A stretch of 61,802 nt of DNA, from contig JAKQWO010000037.1 of NCBI GenBank assembly GCA_029561955.1, positions 1 to 61,802 of the forward strand. Direction: 5' to 3'. This stretch comes from Candidatus Cloacimonadota bacterium. GTDB taxonomy: Bacteria; Cloacimonadota; Cloacimonadia; Cloacimonadales; Cloacimonadaceae. Every line of letters starts with the position of its first letter. Position 1 is the stretch's first letter. Below are positions 9,307 through 18,060 of the stretch, in pieces. A program made the translations under genes and the position numbers. Below the pieces are notes generated by a model that saw nothing but the letters and a program-made list of their open reading frames with translations, did no database searches and was not told the origin of the DNA.

Positions 9307-11045
9307 TGTTCACTTTTATCAAAGGCTTAGCCCCGCTGCAGGGGCTCAAAGAGAGGCAGTTGACTCTATCGAGCATAGAGGCTGCCGATTGTCATCTAAT
9401 CACAAACAAGGCAGCACACAGCGGCAATGACTCATATCTTTATCAGTCTCAGGATTTGCTTGCCTGTTTTGACGGTATCTTGGCAAATGCCGACATGTTG
9501 GTAGATACCCATGCTACTCAAGGGATTAAGGGTTTGCTGGACAAAGTGTTGGTGGAGCAGGATACCAGTCTGCCGGCGCAGTTTTATGGTCAATTTACCT
9601 GCATGAGCTACCGGGCTCAAGGGCAAGGGAAGGGGATATTCTTTGGCAACCAGATTGGCAGCGCCAAGCTGTATTACTGGCATCAGGAGCAAAAGCTGGT
9701 AGTTTCCAGTTCTTTGGCCATGGTGGTGGCTGTTTTGAGGCACAATGGCATCAAGTGCAGCTTGGACGAAGTGGGCGTGAGGATGATGATGGCGCATGGT
9801 TTTACCTCTGTAGATTACACCACCATCGCCGGGATCAAGCACTTGGAAGCGGGCAAATTCCTGTTTTGGGATCAGGGCGTGGTCAGAGAGGAAGAATACA
9901 ACACTTTCTTTACGGAGATAAGCACCGTTGGCCTCCACAAAGCTGTCTACATCATGAATGAACTGTTCGGAGAAGCGCTGCAGCATATCCATCAATGCGA
10001 TCTGCGCCACCGAAGGAGGCACTTTTCTTTCCTGAGCGGTGGTCTTGATTCGAGGATGACGGTGTATACAGCGCTTGATCTGGGCTTTAAAGACCTCAGC
10101 GTGCTCACCTATTCACAGAGCGACTATAGAGATCACAGTATAGCGGAAAAGATCGCCAAAATAAAGGGCTTAAACTACAACTTTTACCCTCTGGACGGAG
10201 GCAGGTATCTGCTGGATGTTCATGACGCTATCTACTACAATGACGGTCAGATTGCCTACCACGGTGCTGCGCAGATGCATGCCGCAATCAAAGACATGGA
10301 TTTGAGCGAGTATGGCATAATCATGAGCGGGCAGTTTGGAGATTTTAGCTTGGGATACTTCCTGGTGAAGCCCGAGCATGAGAAGCCAGGTGTAAGGTGC
10401 ATCGGCACGCTGCCACATGATGACCCTGAGCTGGACGGGGTGATGACAGAAATCGCTTCAAGATACCCAAATCAGGAATTCTATACCATCCACAACCATA
10501 GCTTAAATGCAGGAATCAACGGAGATTTGGTCTGCCATCAAAAGAGTCACAGCATCTCGCCCTTCGAATATGCGCCATTTTTAACCTTTTGCCTCACCGT
10601 GGATCCCAAGCTGAAATATAGTCACCAACTGTATTTCAAGTGGATGGACACCTATCAAAAACAAGCAGCCAGACTGCCCTGGGATAAGACGGGGCTGCCT
10701 CCCTGCCTGGGGTACAAACTGATCAGCAAGGCGATGTTTGTGCGCAGAGTGAGAGAAAAGCTAAGCCTGATGGGCATACTGAGGCAGAAACATATGCACC
10801 CCTTCAACCAGTGGCTCAAAGATGATTCGGATTTGGCGCAAAGCTTGGATACTTTGCTTAAGAATAGCGATAAACACGGGGTGATCGCAGCATCCAATCC
10901 CGATCTGGCAAAACTATTTGAAAAGAACATCGCTTCGCCTGATTTTGGCATCCGGATGGCCGCTTACACGGCTTCGCATTCCCTGAACAAGATGTTGGGT
11001 GGCGATGATCACTGGATTCCTGAGCGGTTTACGGGTGGGTTTTAG
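9306..11045 (+). CDS. Asparagine-synthetase-like protein lacking glutaminase cysteine
   Basis: A 579-aa protein with the fold order of class II asparagine synthetases: an N-terminal Ntn-glutaminase-like region (about 1-200) and a C-terminal ATP-pyrophosphatase domain with the PP-loop SGGLDS at residues 244-249. The catalytic Cys expected at position 2 is absent (the protein starts Met-Phe-Thr), so glutamine-dependent amide transfer is unlikely. Adenylation of a carboxylate followed by attack of another amine remains possible, as in lasso-peptide or beta-lactam synthetases (family knowledge). It is translationally coupled to the flippase upstream and lies 2 nt before mutM. Modification of a surface glycan with an amino group is a reasonable guess from this context, but it is only a guess. 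Confidence 0.8.
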   Translation: MFTFIKGLAPLQGLKERQLTLSSIEAADCHLITNKAAHSGNDSYLYQSQDLLACFDGILANADMLVDTHATQGIKGLLDKVLVEQDTSLPAQFYGQFTCMSYRAQGQGKGIFFGNQIGSAKLYYWHQEQKLVVSSSLAMVVAVLRHNGIKCSLDEVGVRMMMAHGFTSVDYTTIAGIKHLEAGKFLFWDQGVVREEEYNTFFTEISTVGLHKAVYIMNELFGEALQHIHQCDLRHRRRHFSFLSGGLDSRMTVYTALDLGFKDLSVLTYSQSDYRDHSIAEKIAKIKGLNYNFYPLDGGRYLLDVHDAIYYNDGQIAYHGAAQMHAAIKDMDLSEYGIIMSGQFGDFSLGYFLVKPEHEKPGVRCIGTLPHDDPELDGVMTEIASRYPNQEFYTIHNHSLNAGINGDLVCHQKSHSISPFEYAPFLTFCLTVDPKLKYSHQLYFKWMDTYQKQAARLPWDKTGLPPCLGYKLISKAMFVRRVREKLSLMGILRQKHMHPFNQWLKDDSDLAQSLDTLLKNSDKHGVIAASNPDLAKLFEKNIASPDFGIRMAAYTASHSLNKMLGGDDHWIPERFTGGF

Positions 11046-11047
11046 CC

Positions 11048-11851
11048 ATGCCAGAATTACCAGAAGTTCAAACTGTCCTTAGTGGTGTGATCCCAAAGCT
11101 GGGCTCCAAGGAGATATTGGGCTTGGAGTGTTATTACCCGGGCACCGTGATCGACAAGCTCTCCCCGCAGGATCAGGCTTTCCCGGCGAGGCTGCGTCAG
11201 GGTTACAGGCGCGGGAAGTATATGATCCTTGAAATGACCAGCGGTTTTGCGCTCATCATTCACCTGAGGATGACAGGTAAGCTGGTGTGGGACAAGGATG
11301 ACGGCGAGCCTAAAGCCCATGAAAGGGCGGCGATCCTGGTCTCCGGCGGCCATCGCCTGAGGTTTATCGACATCCGCACCTTTGGCAAGATCACGCTTTT
11401 ACCGAGTGCACGAGTGCATGAAGCTCTGCCCAAGTTGGGTGCTGAGCCTCTCTTGCAAGGTTTTGGTGCTGCTTACTTGAGCGAACAATTAGCCAAGAGC
11501 AAGCGCCCTATCAAGACCGCTCTTTTGGATCAAAGAGTGGTGGCCGGTTTGGGCAATATCTACGTCTGCGAAATCCTCTACGAAGCGGGTGTCAATCCTT
11601 TCAGACCTTGCAACGAGCTGGATAGTGAGGAGTTTGCCAGAATAGCGGCGGCTACCAAGCTGATTTTGGCACAGGCGTTGATGCACAACGGTACCTCGAT
11701 CTCCGACTTCAGGAGGGTGGACGATAAGGCGGGCGAGTTTCAAAACTTCCTCAAGGTTTACCAGCAGGAGAGCTGTCCGCAAGGTCATGAGGTGAAGAAA
11801 GTTAAACAGTCAGGGCGCAGCACTTACCTCTGTCCTGTGTGTCAGAAGTAG
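11048..11851 (+). CDS. mutM: Formamidopyrimidine-DNA glycosylase (Fpg/MutM)
   Basis: Removes oxidised purines such as 8-oxoguanine and cleaves the abasic strand. The 267-aa product starts PELPEV, with catalytic Pro after Met removal and Glu3. It has the conserved Lys in MTGKL, the helix-two-turn-helix (DQRVVAGLGNIYVCEIL), the FRRVDDKAGEFQNFLKVY segment and a C-terminal zinc-finger region. The finger is unusual: the last pair is CPVC, but the first pair reads C-P-Q-G-H, so the second cysteine is missing and the next residue is His. It is the last gene of the tpiA operon, 2 nt after its neighbour. Confidence 0.94.
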   Translation: MPELPEVQTVLSGVIPKLGSKEILGLECYYPGTVIDKLSPQDQAFPARLRQGYRRGKYMILEMTSGFALIIHLRMTGKLVWDKDDGEPKAHERAAILVSGGHRLRFIDIRTFGKITLLPSARVHEALPKLGAEPLLQGFGAAYLSEQLAKSKRPIKTALLDQRVVAGLGNIYVCEILYEAGVNPFRPCNELDSEEFARIAAATKLILAQALMHNGTSISDFRRVDDKAGEFQNFLKVYQQESCPQGHEVKKVKQSGRSTYLCPVCQK

Positions 11852-11890
11852 GTGAAAAAAGTGTTTGGCTGTTCTCAAATTTACGCTACC

Positions 11891-11909
11891 TTATCATCTG
11901 ATTTGATAA
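11891..11909. promoter_or_regulatory. Inverted repeat TTATCA-N7-TGATAA, candidate operator
   Basis: A perfect 6-bp inverted repeat with a 7-nt spacer, 26 nt before the ferritin start. The same arms and spacing recur at 45262-45280 before the DUF4384-type gene. The regulator is unknown; an iron- or redox-responsive factor would fit ferritin. Confidence 0.45.
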
Positions 11910-11934
11910 AACAAAACAAAGGAGAATCACAATC

Positions 11935-12447
11935 ATGATCAGTAACAAACTCGAAAAAGCAATAAATGAACAGATCAACCACGAGCTATATAGCGAATAT
12001 CTCTACATCGCCATGCAGGCCTGGTTCGCGGGTGAGAATCTGGATGGTATGGCCGCTTGGATGGAAGCGCAGAGCCAGGAAGAGCGTTTCCACGCCATGA
12101 AGTTTTTCCGTTATCTCTTAGACCGCGGCGGCAAGGTGGAGCTTATGGCCATCGACAAGCCTCCGGTGGATTTCAAAAACCCGCTCAACGCTTTCAGGGA
12201 AGCCTACAAGCACGAGCAGTTTGTCACCGGTAAGATCAATGAACTGATGGATCTGGCCTGCGCAGAGAACGATCATGCCTCCAAAAGCTTCATCCAGTGG
12301 TTTGTGGATGAGCAGGTGGAAGAAGAAGCCACCGCCGAAGGCATTGTGCGCCAATTGGAGATGATCAAAGACAACACCGCCGGCATCTTTATGATCAATG
12401 CCGAGCTGGGCAAACGCACCTTTACACCACCAACTACAGAAGAATAA
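11935..12447 (+). CDS. ftnA: Bacterial ferritin (non-heme)
   Basis: Iron-storage protein that oxidises Fe(II) and deposits the mineral in a 24-subunit shell. The 170-aa product is a four-helix bundle with ferroxidase-centre residues in order: Glu in NHELYSEYLYI, the EERFH motif (Glu and His), Glu in the YKHEQFV helix, and the FVDEQVEEE helix. There is no heme-ligand evidence for bacterioferritin. A GGAGAA ribosome-binding site precedes the ATG. It is monocistronic: it has its own intergenic region with an inverted repeat upstream and a strong terminator downstream. It forms a functional pair with the fur-feoB-feoA operon later in the window. Confidence 0.95.
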   Translation: MISNKLEKAINEQINHELYSEYLYIAMQAWFAGENLDGMAAWMEAQSQEERFHAMKFFRYLLDRGGKVELMAIDKPPVDFKNPLNAFREAYKHEQFVTGKINELMDLACAENDHASKSFIQWFVDEQVEEEATAEGIVRQLEMIKDNTAGIFMINAELGKRTFTPPTTEE

Positions 12448-12469
12448 GATCAGATCCCTTTGAGTAATA

Positions 12470-12504
12470 GGCGCCAAAGAGTTTCTTGCTTTTTGGCGCC
12501 TTTT
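12470..12504 (+). terminator. Rho-independent terminator
   Basis: A perfect 9-bp stem GGCGCCAAA/TTTGGCGCC (12470-12478 with 12492-12500) is followed by TTTT, after ferritin. Confidence 0.88.
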
Positions 12505-12567
12505 CACTATAATCTACACTTTACCGCCTTGAAAAAGGCAAAATAACCCGATCAATGGAGGAATCTC

Positions 12568-13479
12568 ATGCCGGAATTGGCAATATCTCGTATCTATAGC
12601 AAGGTGTTCCAAAGCTCCATAGTGGCCATTGGGATCACCGATCTGACGGGAAACTATATCATGGTCAACCCCGCTTGGTGTGCTTTTATGGGCTATAGTG
12701 AAGAAGAGGCGCTCAAGCTGAATGTCAGGGATGTGACCGTAGCGGCGGACCGTAACCGCAGCGATAGGTCTATGAAAAAGCTGACCGACGGCAGTGTATC
12801 CAGCATCCGTATTAAAAGGCAGTACAAGCGCAAAGATGGCAAAGTGTTTTGGGCTGAACTGCATGTGGCACCTCTCTTGGATGATGATGGTCAGATCGAC
12901 GGCGTGATCGGGATGTTGGTCAATATCGACAGGCAGGTCAGGGCAGAAAAAAAGCAGAAAGAGCTAAACAAGAAGTTGGATATCATGGCCCGGCACGATT
13001 CGCTCACAGGATTATATAACCGCAGATCAATGGAAAGGATACTGGATAGAGAGCAAAAAAGAGCCAAACGCTATTGCCGGGGTTTAGCCGTCGCCATCGC
13101 CGATATAGATGATTTTAAAAAGATAAACGATACCTACGGCCATCAATGTGGGGATATGGTGCTCAAGCACTTGGCAGAATTCTTTAGAAAGTGGATTCGC
13201 GATACCGATAGCGTGGGGAGATGGGGTGGAGAGGAATTTCTCTTCGTATTTGCAGAAACGGATTGTAAAGGTGCTCAAACCGTGGCAGAACGTGTGCGCA
13301 AGAGTTTGAGCAAGGAACTTTTCAAGTGTTGCGGATATAGCTTTCAGCTCAGCATTACCATTGGCATCAGCTATAGAGCCCAACAAGCCACCCTCGAAGA
13401 AATGATAGAGGAAGCGGACAAGGCTTTGTATCAAGGAAAGACTAGCGGCAAAAACCAAGTGGTATGCTTTGGGGATTGA
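12568..13479 (+). CDS. PAS-GGDEF diguanylate cyclase
   Basis: Synthesises cyclic di-GMP from two GTP. The 303-aa soluble protein has an N-terminal PAS sensor domain (about 8-125, with NPAWCAFMGYSEEEA and a PAC-like KDGKVFWAELHV segment). A short helical linker leads into a GGDEF domain (about 140-300). The active-site motif is GGEEF at residues 220-224. An RDTD sequence five residues upstream forms the RxxD inhibitory I-site, so product inhibition is expected (family knowledge). GGAGG precedes the ATG. A perfect TATAAT lies at 12508-12513, with a weak -35 inside the preceding terminator. Cyclic di-GMP often controls type IV pili, and a pilus cluster lies 3 kb away; the link is inference. Confidence 0.93.
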   Translation: MPELAISRIYSKVFQSSIVAIGITDLTGNYIMVNPAWCAFMGYSEEEALKLNVRDVTVAADRNRSDRSMKKLTDGSVSSIRIKRQYKRKDGKVFWAELHVAPLLDDDGQIDGVIGMLVNIDRQVRAEKKQKELNKKLDIMARHDSLTGLYNRRSMERILDREQKRAKRYCRGLAVAIADIDDFKKINDTYGHQCGDMVLKHLAEFFRKWIRDTDSVGRWGGEEFLFVFAETDCKGAQTVAERVRKSLSKELFKCCGYSFQLSITIGISYRAQQATLEEMIEEADKALYQGKTSGKNQVVCFGD

Positions 13480-13668
13480 ACCGGCGTTCAGACTCCAGAT
13501 AGAGATAATAAGAATCAGCCAATCAGATGGGTGTAAACCACACCTCGCAGCGGTGTAAACAAAATAGACATAGTTATTCTCTGGTGAACTAAGGCATTGG
13601 CGAAACGTGGGATAAAGGTGTAGCGGCGCCAGCTATTTCTTGGTCGTAATGGCAAGCGATCCTGTACG

Positions 13669-13686
13669 GGCGGTATCTGAACCGCC
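13669..13686. repeat. REP-like palindrome, GGCGGT stem
   Basis: GGCGGT-ATCTGA-ACCGCC: perfect arms and a 6-nt centre. Confidence 0.7.
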
Positions 13687-13810
13687 GCTTCCCGAGTTGT
13701 CAGTGGTCAGCAGTCAGTCGCTGACGCACGTTTCGGGGTGCCCATGTATCAGGCACGGTTGCCATACAGCTGTTGTACAGAGGAAAAGATACGAATGAAA
13801 GCTGAAAACC

Positions 13811-13828
13811 GGCGCTTCAGCGAGCGCC
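13811..13828. repeat. REP-like palindrome, GGCGCT stem
   Basis: GGCGCT-TCAGCG-AGCGCC: the same 6-nt centre as the copy at 922 but a different, fully compensated stem. Confidence 0.7.
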
Positions 13829-13900
13829 CATGCACGCAGCGAGCGCCCGTACAAGGTGCCATTTTGTGCCTTAATTACCCCTGAAAAACCGAGAATATAT

Positions 13901-14172
13901 CGAAACATTTGACTTTTTGAAAAGGTTCACCTCCTTTCTTGGCCCTTCCCCGCTCAAACGTGTAACCTATTGCAATCCTACTTGGTTCCTGCTCGATGGA
14001 GGAGGAGCCGAGCAGGGACGGGGCAGGGACGCCGCATAAACAGCGGCTTTGAGGATGGTCAAAAATGGCCGTTTCCTGTTACCTTTTCCCGTTCGACAGT
14101 CAAATTTTTCAAAGAAGACCTGCTTTTCCCGACGCCCGTGCTCAGAAATGAACTCCTACTAAAATAGTAGGT
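13901..14172. repeat. 272-bp dispersed repeat, copy 1
   Basis: It aligns over its length with 47809-48080. Conserved inside it are CGAAACATTT at the start, a CCTGCTC/GAGCAGG hairpin (13989-14015 region), a GCCGC/GCGGC hairpin around ataaaca, and a terminal palindrome CCTACTA-AAA-TAGTAGG. Both copies lie just beyond the 3' end of a minus-strand gene. There is no protein-coding signature. It could be a MITE-like element or a structured RNA. Confidence 0.75.
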
Positions 14173-14226
14173 GTTTGAAAACTGCTTGTGTCTTTGCTTC
14201 AATCCAACCTGAGTGAACTTGGTCCC

Positions 14227-14254
14227 AAAAAAGCCCCCGCAGGATGCGAGGGCT
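14227..14254 (-). terminator. Rho-independent terminator (minus strand)
   Basis: Read on the minus strand, a 10-bp stem AGCCCTCGCA/TGCGGGGGCT with a 3-nt loop is followed by a T-run. It ends the SurA-like gene. Confidence 0.85.
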
Positions 14255-14288
14255 GTCCTCCAATGTGAGGTATGCAATTAGTTAGGGT

Positions 14289-16349
14289 TTATTCTTCAGG
14301 TTCCGCTTGGGTCTCAGGGGCCTTCTCCATATCGATATCCAGCTCGACATTCCCTTCCAGGGTATCGATCATAAACTGGGCGGATTCGTTGAGGTCTCCG
14401 CTGGGGTATTTTTGCAGGAATGATCTGAAGAGGTCGATTGCCAGATCGGTGTTTTTCATCTCTTCGGCTATCAGGAAGGCTTTCATAAAGCTGGCTTTAT
14501 AATCGTCCGTGCCGTTGGGATAGTGTTCGATGATCTGGTTGTAGTAGTTGATTGCATCTTTAAATCTGCGCATTCTGGCGCTGTCATCAGCCATGTTGAA
14601 GAGCTCTTCCACACTCAGTTTCAATCTGATCCTGTCCGTGTGCTTTTGCAGGTTGTATTCTTCAAAGAGTTCGTTTGTCACCTTGGTCTGTTGGGTGCTT
14701 TCTTTTTCCTTTCTGAGGATGCCAAATATGCGGGGTTCCATCTCGGTGAGGCTTTTTACGATGGGAGGATTTTCTTTGGTGGTGCGGAAGAAGAGGATGT
14801 CACCTCGGGCGTTGGTAAACACGGGACTGAGGTATCCGACGGGATTTTCCCAGATCATCTTGGAAAATTCTTCATCGGGGCCGAGGCCGGTGATGATGCC
14901 GTTGTCATATTGGTTGTCCAGAATGCTCTGGCTTGGGTTTTTGGAATCTTTGTCGATGATCTTTTGCATTCTGGTCTCGTCGCCCAGCTTGAGCATGCGG
15001 GCAAACTTCTTGCGGGCAGATTTGGCTTTTTTCTCGCTTTCTCCCCAAAAAACCTGGATGCAGCGTGAGGCTGGGGTGGAGTAATCGGCGATATTGGCCT
15101 CGTAATAGGCTTCTATCTCATCTTGAGGCACTTCAATGGTGTCTACGATTAGTTTTCTGTAGATGTTGTTGAGGACGTAATAGCGCTTCATCTGGATGTA
15201 CTCTTCTTTTTCCTCAATGATCTGCTCATAGTTTTCTGCGATTGCATCCTGGAGCATGAGAGCACGGATCAGCTCTTGTTCCACCACTTGTCCGGCACCT
15301 TCTCCCTTTATGTAGAAGATCTGTTCTTGGGGAGAGAGTTTGTTAAAGGATTCCATTATCCTGCCCACGGTGAAGGTTAGTTCCGGTATTGGAGCTTCAA
15401 TGGCGATTGCGGAAAGGACTTCTTCATCTTTCTCGATGATGTTGAGGTCTATCTGCTTGATTACCTCATCGTGGATGGTTACTCCATATTTGAGGAGCAG
15501 TCTTTCGCGCATCTCGTCCAGTATTCTCCTCTCTACAACGGGGCGGAGGCGTTGCTCAATCTCAGGCATGACTTCGTTGTAGGTTTTGTCGTATCTGGGT
15601 CTATAATCGGTGATCATAAAGATGTGCCAGCCCGTGGGGGTCTGCACCGGACCGATTATCTGGTTGAGATTGTCTACGTTGGCTTCGATGATCTGTTCCA
15701 GCTCTGTGTCGGTTCCGATGCCGGGGATGTTGCCGTTGAGACGGATATTGTTGATCACGCCCTTGAGTCCTTTGACATAGTTGTTCATGCTGAAAGCGTT
15801 GGAGACGTTTTCCCAACTGACACCATCTTTCAGCTCGGCCAAAGCTTCTCTGGCCTGCTCTTCGTTGCTTGGGTTGATGTAGTTGATATTGATCACAGGC
15901 AGCATCACAAAGAGTTCCGGGTTTTCTTCAAAAAAGGCTTGTTTATCAGCTTCGGTGAGCTCTACCTTGTCGCTCACATTTACCTTGTAATACTCTTGGA
16001 TGAGGAACTGGCGGCGTCCCGCATCGATGCGCTGGTCAACTTCTTCATCATTATCAATGCCCATTTCTATAGCTTTTTTCATCAAAACATCTTCCAAAGC
16101 CATTAGATCCAAAACTTGGATTTGGCCTTCAATGGTGCGAAAACGGCCTTGCTGGTTTGGAGGAATTTTGGAAATACGATGGTCTAAATCCTTGCGGGTG
16201 ATGGTGCCACCATCATACTCTACCAATACGACGTCTTCGCCCATTTGGTTTTGATCACGAACGGTCACAACTGCCTCTTCTGCTACGAGCAAACTGATGC
16301 TCAGGCAGATAAGAAGCAGAATGTTCAACAGGTTAGAATATGGCTTCAT
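14289..16349 (-). CDS. SurA/PrsA-like peptidyl-prolyl isomerase with TPR tail
   Basis: A 686-aa exported folding factor. The signal sequence is at residues 1-24 (MKPYSNLLNILLLICLSISL). A SurA_N-like helical region follows, then a parvulin-type isomerase domain (about 148-253) with the TPTGWHIFMITDYRP end. A second, more divergent parvulin-like domain lies at about 423-533. The C-terminal tetratricopeptide-like helices (about 600-675) contain INYYNQIIEHYPNG. The expected place is the periplasm, where it would help outer-membrane and secreted proteins fold, fitting the many secreted proteins here. The frame is open 16 codons further upstream, but the ATG at 16349 has AAGGAG 11 nt before it and starts the signal peptide directly. 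The TPR tail is not usual in SurA. Confidence 0.85.
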   Translation of the reverse strand: MKPYSNLLNILLLICLSISLLVAEEAVVTVRDQNQMGEDVVLVEYDGGTITRKDLDHRISKIPPNQQGRFRTIEGQIQVLDLMALEDVLMKKAIEMGIDNDEEVDQRIDAGRRQFLIQEYYKVNVSDKVELTEADKQAFFEENPELFVMLPVININYINPSNEEQAREALAELKDGVSWENVSNAFSMNNYVKGLKGVINNIRLNGNIPGIGTDTELEQIIEANVDNLNQIIGPVQTPTGWHIFMITDYRPRYDKTYNEVMPEIEQRLRPVVERRILDEMRERLLLKYGVTIHDEVIKQIDLNIIEKDEEVLSAIAIEAPIPELTFTVGRIMESFNKLSPQEQIFYIKGEGAGQVVEQELIRALMLQDAIAENYEQIIEEKEEYIQMKRYYVLNNIYRKLIVDTIEVPQDEIEAYYEANIADYSTPASRCIQVFWGESEKKAKSARKKFARMLKLGDETRMQKIIDKDSKNPSQSILDNQYDNGIITGLGPDEEFSKMIWENPVGYLSPVFTNARGDILFFRTTKENPPIVKSLTEMEPRIFGILRKEKESTQQTKVTNELFEEYNLQKHTDRIRLKLSVEELFNMADDSARMRRFKDAINYYNQIIEHYPNGTDDYKASFMKAFLIAEEMKNTDLAIDLFRSFLQKYPSGDLNESAQFMIDTLEGNVELDIDMEKAPETQAEPEE

Positions 16350-16468
16350 AATTGAATTTACTCCTTGCTTGAGTCTAATAATAATCACGAAACCCAAAAA
16401 AAGGATGGACAGGAAACCGTCAAGTATTTTATTGTACCCGTAACGTAATGAGAACTTTTTTTTACAAT

Positions 16469-16484
16469 TGGCTCGTTCCGTGCA
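16469..16484 (+). promoter_or_regulatory. Sigma-54-type promoter of the pilus cluster
   Basis: TGGCTCG-TTCC-GTGCA has GG and GC exactly 10 nt apart. It gives a ~37-nt leader to the pilin start. Sigma-54 control of major pilin genes is well known in several bacteria. Confidence 0.65.
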
Positions 16485-16531
16485 TCGTGTAATCAGAACA
16501 CAAAAAACATTTCCCAGGAGGAAAAGCGAAA

Positions 16532-16969
16532 ATGCTGAGTAAACTCAAGAACCAAAAGGGTTTCACCCTTATCGAAATCTTGGTGGTTGTGATTATCGTA
16601 GCCATCTTGGCGGCCTTGGCCGTGCCTCGTTATCTAAGGTATGTGGAAAAATCACGTTCCACTGAAGCCCAAACAGCTATTAGCACCCTACGTAAAGTCT
16701 ATGACGTCCAATTGCAGACAGCCGGAACCACTGAAGGTTTCACCAAAGAACAAGCCCTCAAAGAAGCTCGCCTTGGTGAAAGCACAATCCGCAACTGGCA
16801 ATTTGAAGTCACCGGTAACCCCCCTACCAAATATATTGCTACTTCCACTGCTGATTTCCCCGGCGGCGAAGGCAAGCAAGTTTGGTATGATGTTAAAGAA
16901 GCCAAATTCCATGGTTATGGTATCGATACTTGGACAAACCCGGAATCCGGAGGAACCGAAACCGACTGA
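16532..16969 (+). CDS. Type IV major pilin / GspG-like pseudopilin
   Basis: A 145-aa prepilin with a short charged leader and the prepilin-peptidase site G10-F11 followed by TLIE (Glu at +5 of the mature protein). A ~20-residue hydrophobic N-terminal helix and a compact, soluble C-terminal domain ending in acidic residues follow. It lacks a cysteine pair. It is the first gene of the pilus cluster, directly after a sigma-54-type promoter and an AGGAGG ribosome-binding site, the usual place for the abundant major subunit. A GspG-type pseudopilin is the alternative, but pilT next door favours a retractile pilus. Confidence 0.88.
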   Translation: MLSKLKNQKGFTLIEILVVVIIVAILAALAVPRYLRYVEKSRSTEAQTAISTLRKVYDVQLQTAGTTEGFTKEQALKEARLGESTIRNWQFEVTGNPPTKYIATSTADFPGGEGKQVWYDVKEAKFHGYGIDTWTNPESGGTETD

Positions 16970-16984
16970 TCTGGAGGATTTAAG

Positions 16985-18043
16985 TTGACTAATATCAACG
17001 AACTACTACGGTTCACAGCCGAAGCAGGCGCCTCGGACTTCCACGTGGCTACCGGCGCTCAACCTATGGTGAGAGTCAACGGTCAGATGAAGAAGCTGAA
17101 TCTACCCGTCCAGACCTTGGAAGAAGTAGAAAGCCTCGTGTATGGAGTGATGAACGAAAGTCAGAAGGTGCTTTTTAAGAAGAACCTTGAGATAGACTTT
17201 TCGCACAAGCTCTCAAACGACGTCCGCTTCCGTGTGAACGCCTTTCATCAAATTAACGGCATCTCTGCGGCCTTCCGTGTGATCCCAAATGAGATCAAGC
17301 CCTATGAAGAGCTGCACTTGCCTGAGGTGATCAAAAAACTAACCCAAAAGGAAAAGGGATTGATCTTGGTGACCGGCCCCACAGGTAGCGGTAAATCTAC
17401 CACGCTTGCAACCATGATTGACACCATCAATGACACACGTTTTTGCCATGTGATCACGGTGGAAGACCCCATCGAGTTTGTGCACCGTAGCAAAAACTCG
17501 TTGATCAACCAACGTGAGCTGGGGCATGATACCTGGAGCTTTACCGCTGCACTCAGAAGTGCTCTGCGCGAAGACCCGGACGTGATCCTTGTCGGTGAAA
17601 TGCGTGACCTTGAGACGGTATCTTTGGCGCTGACGGCTGCAGAGACAGGGCACCTTGTTTTTGCCACTTTGCACACTGGAAGCTGTACCAAGTCCATCGA
17701 CCGTGTGATTGACATGTTTCCCAAAGAGCAGCAACAACAAGTCCGTTCCATGCTATCCGAATCTTTGGAAGCGGTGATTTCTCAGACGCTTATCCAAACC
17801 AAGGACGGCAAGGGACGTGTGCCTGCAGTGGAGATCATGATTGCCAACGCTGCGGTGAGAAACTTGATCCGTGAGGAAAAGACCTATCAGATTCCTTCCG
17901 TGATCCAGTCCAGCACCAAAGAGGGAATGCAGACGCGTGATCAATCTCTGTACAACCTTGTAATGAACAATCTAATTGAACGCGCAGTAGCAGAAGAACT
18001 GGCGGACAACCCCAAACTCTTTGCTACCGGTGCAGGATTTTAA
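16985..18043 (+). CDS. pilT: Type IV pilus retraction ATPase PilT
   Basis: Hexameric inner-membrane-associated ATPase that powers pilus retraction (twitching, DNA uptake). The 352-aa product has a PAS-like N-terminal domain and Walker A GPTGSGKS at residues 131-138. An Asp box (TVEDPIEF), Walker B (DPDVILVGEMRD), a His box (GHLVFATLHT) and the PilT-specific AVRNLIRE motif near the C-terminus follow. The start codon is TTG at 16985, placed after a GGAGG ribosome-binding site; no ATG fits. It lies 15 nt after the pilin gene, which is an unusually close pairing of major pilin with retraction motor. Confidence 0.96.
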   Translation: MTNINELLRFTAEAGASDFHVATGAQPMVRVNGQMKKLNLPVQTLEEVESLVYGVMNESQKVLFKKNLEIDFSHKLSNDVRFRVNAFHQINGISAAFRVIPNEIKPYEELHLPEVIKKLTQKEKGLILVTGPTGSGKSTTLATMIDTINDTRFCHVITVEDPIEFVHRSKNSLINQRELGHDTWSFTAALRSALREDPDVILVGEMRDLETVSLALTAAETGHLVFATLHTGSCTKSIDRVIDMFPKEQQQQVRSMLSESLEAVISQTLIQTKDGKGRVPAVEIMIANAAVRNLIREEKTYQIPSVIQSSTKEGMQTRDQSLYNLVMNNLIERAVAEELADNPKLFATGAGF

Positions 18044-18060
18044 ATAGGAAGCTTCCGATC

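Larger units (their letters stand above)
13480..14288. other. Repeat-rich intergenic region
   Basis: This 809-nt stretch has no credible gene. It holds two direct GGTGTAAAC words (about 13530-13560), REP-like palindromes at 13669 and 13811, a tandem GTCAGTxGTCAG motif (13691-13730), the first copy of the 272-bp repeat (13901-14172), and the terminator of the minus-strand gene at 14227-14254. Confidence 0.7.

Noticed and set aside
14523-16106. Long plus-strand open frames opposite the SurA-like gene
   Set aside because: The minus frame has clear parvulin and signal-peptide features; the opposite frames show only mirrored composition.
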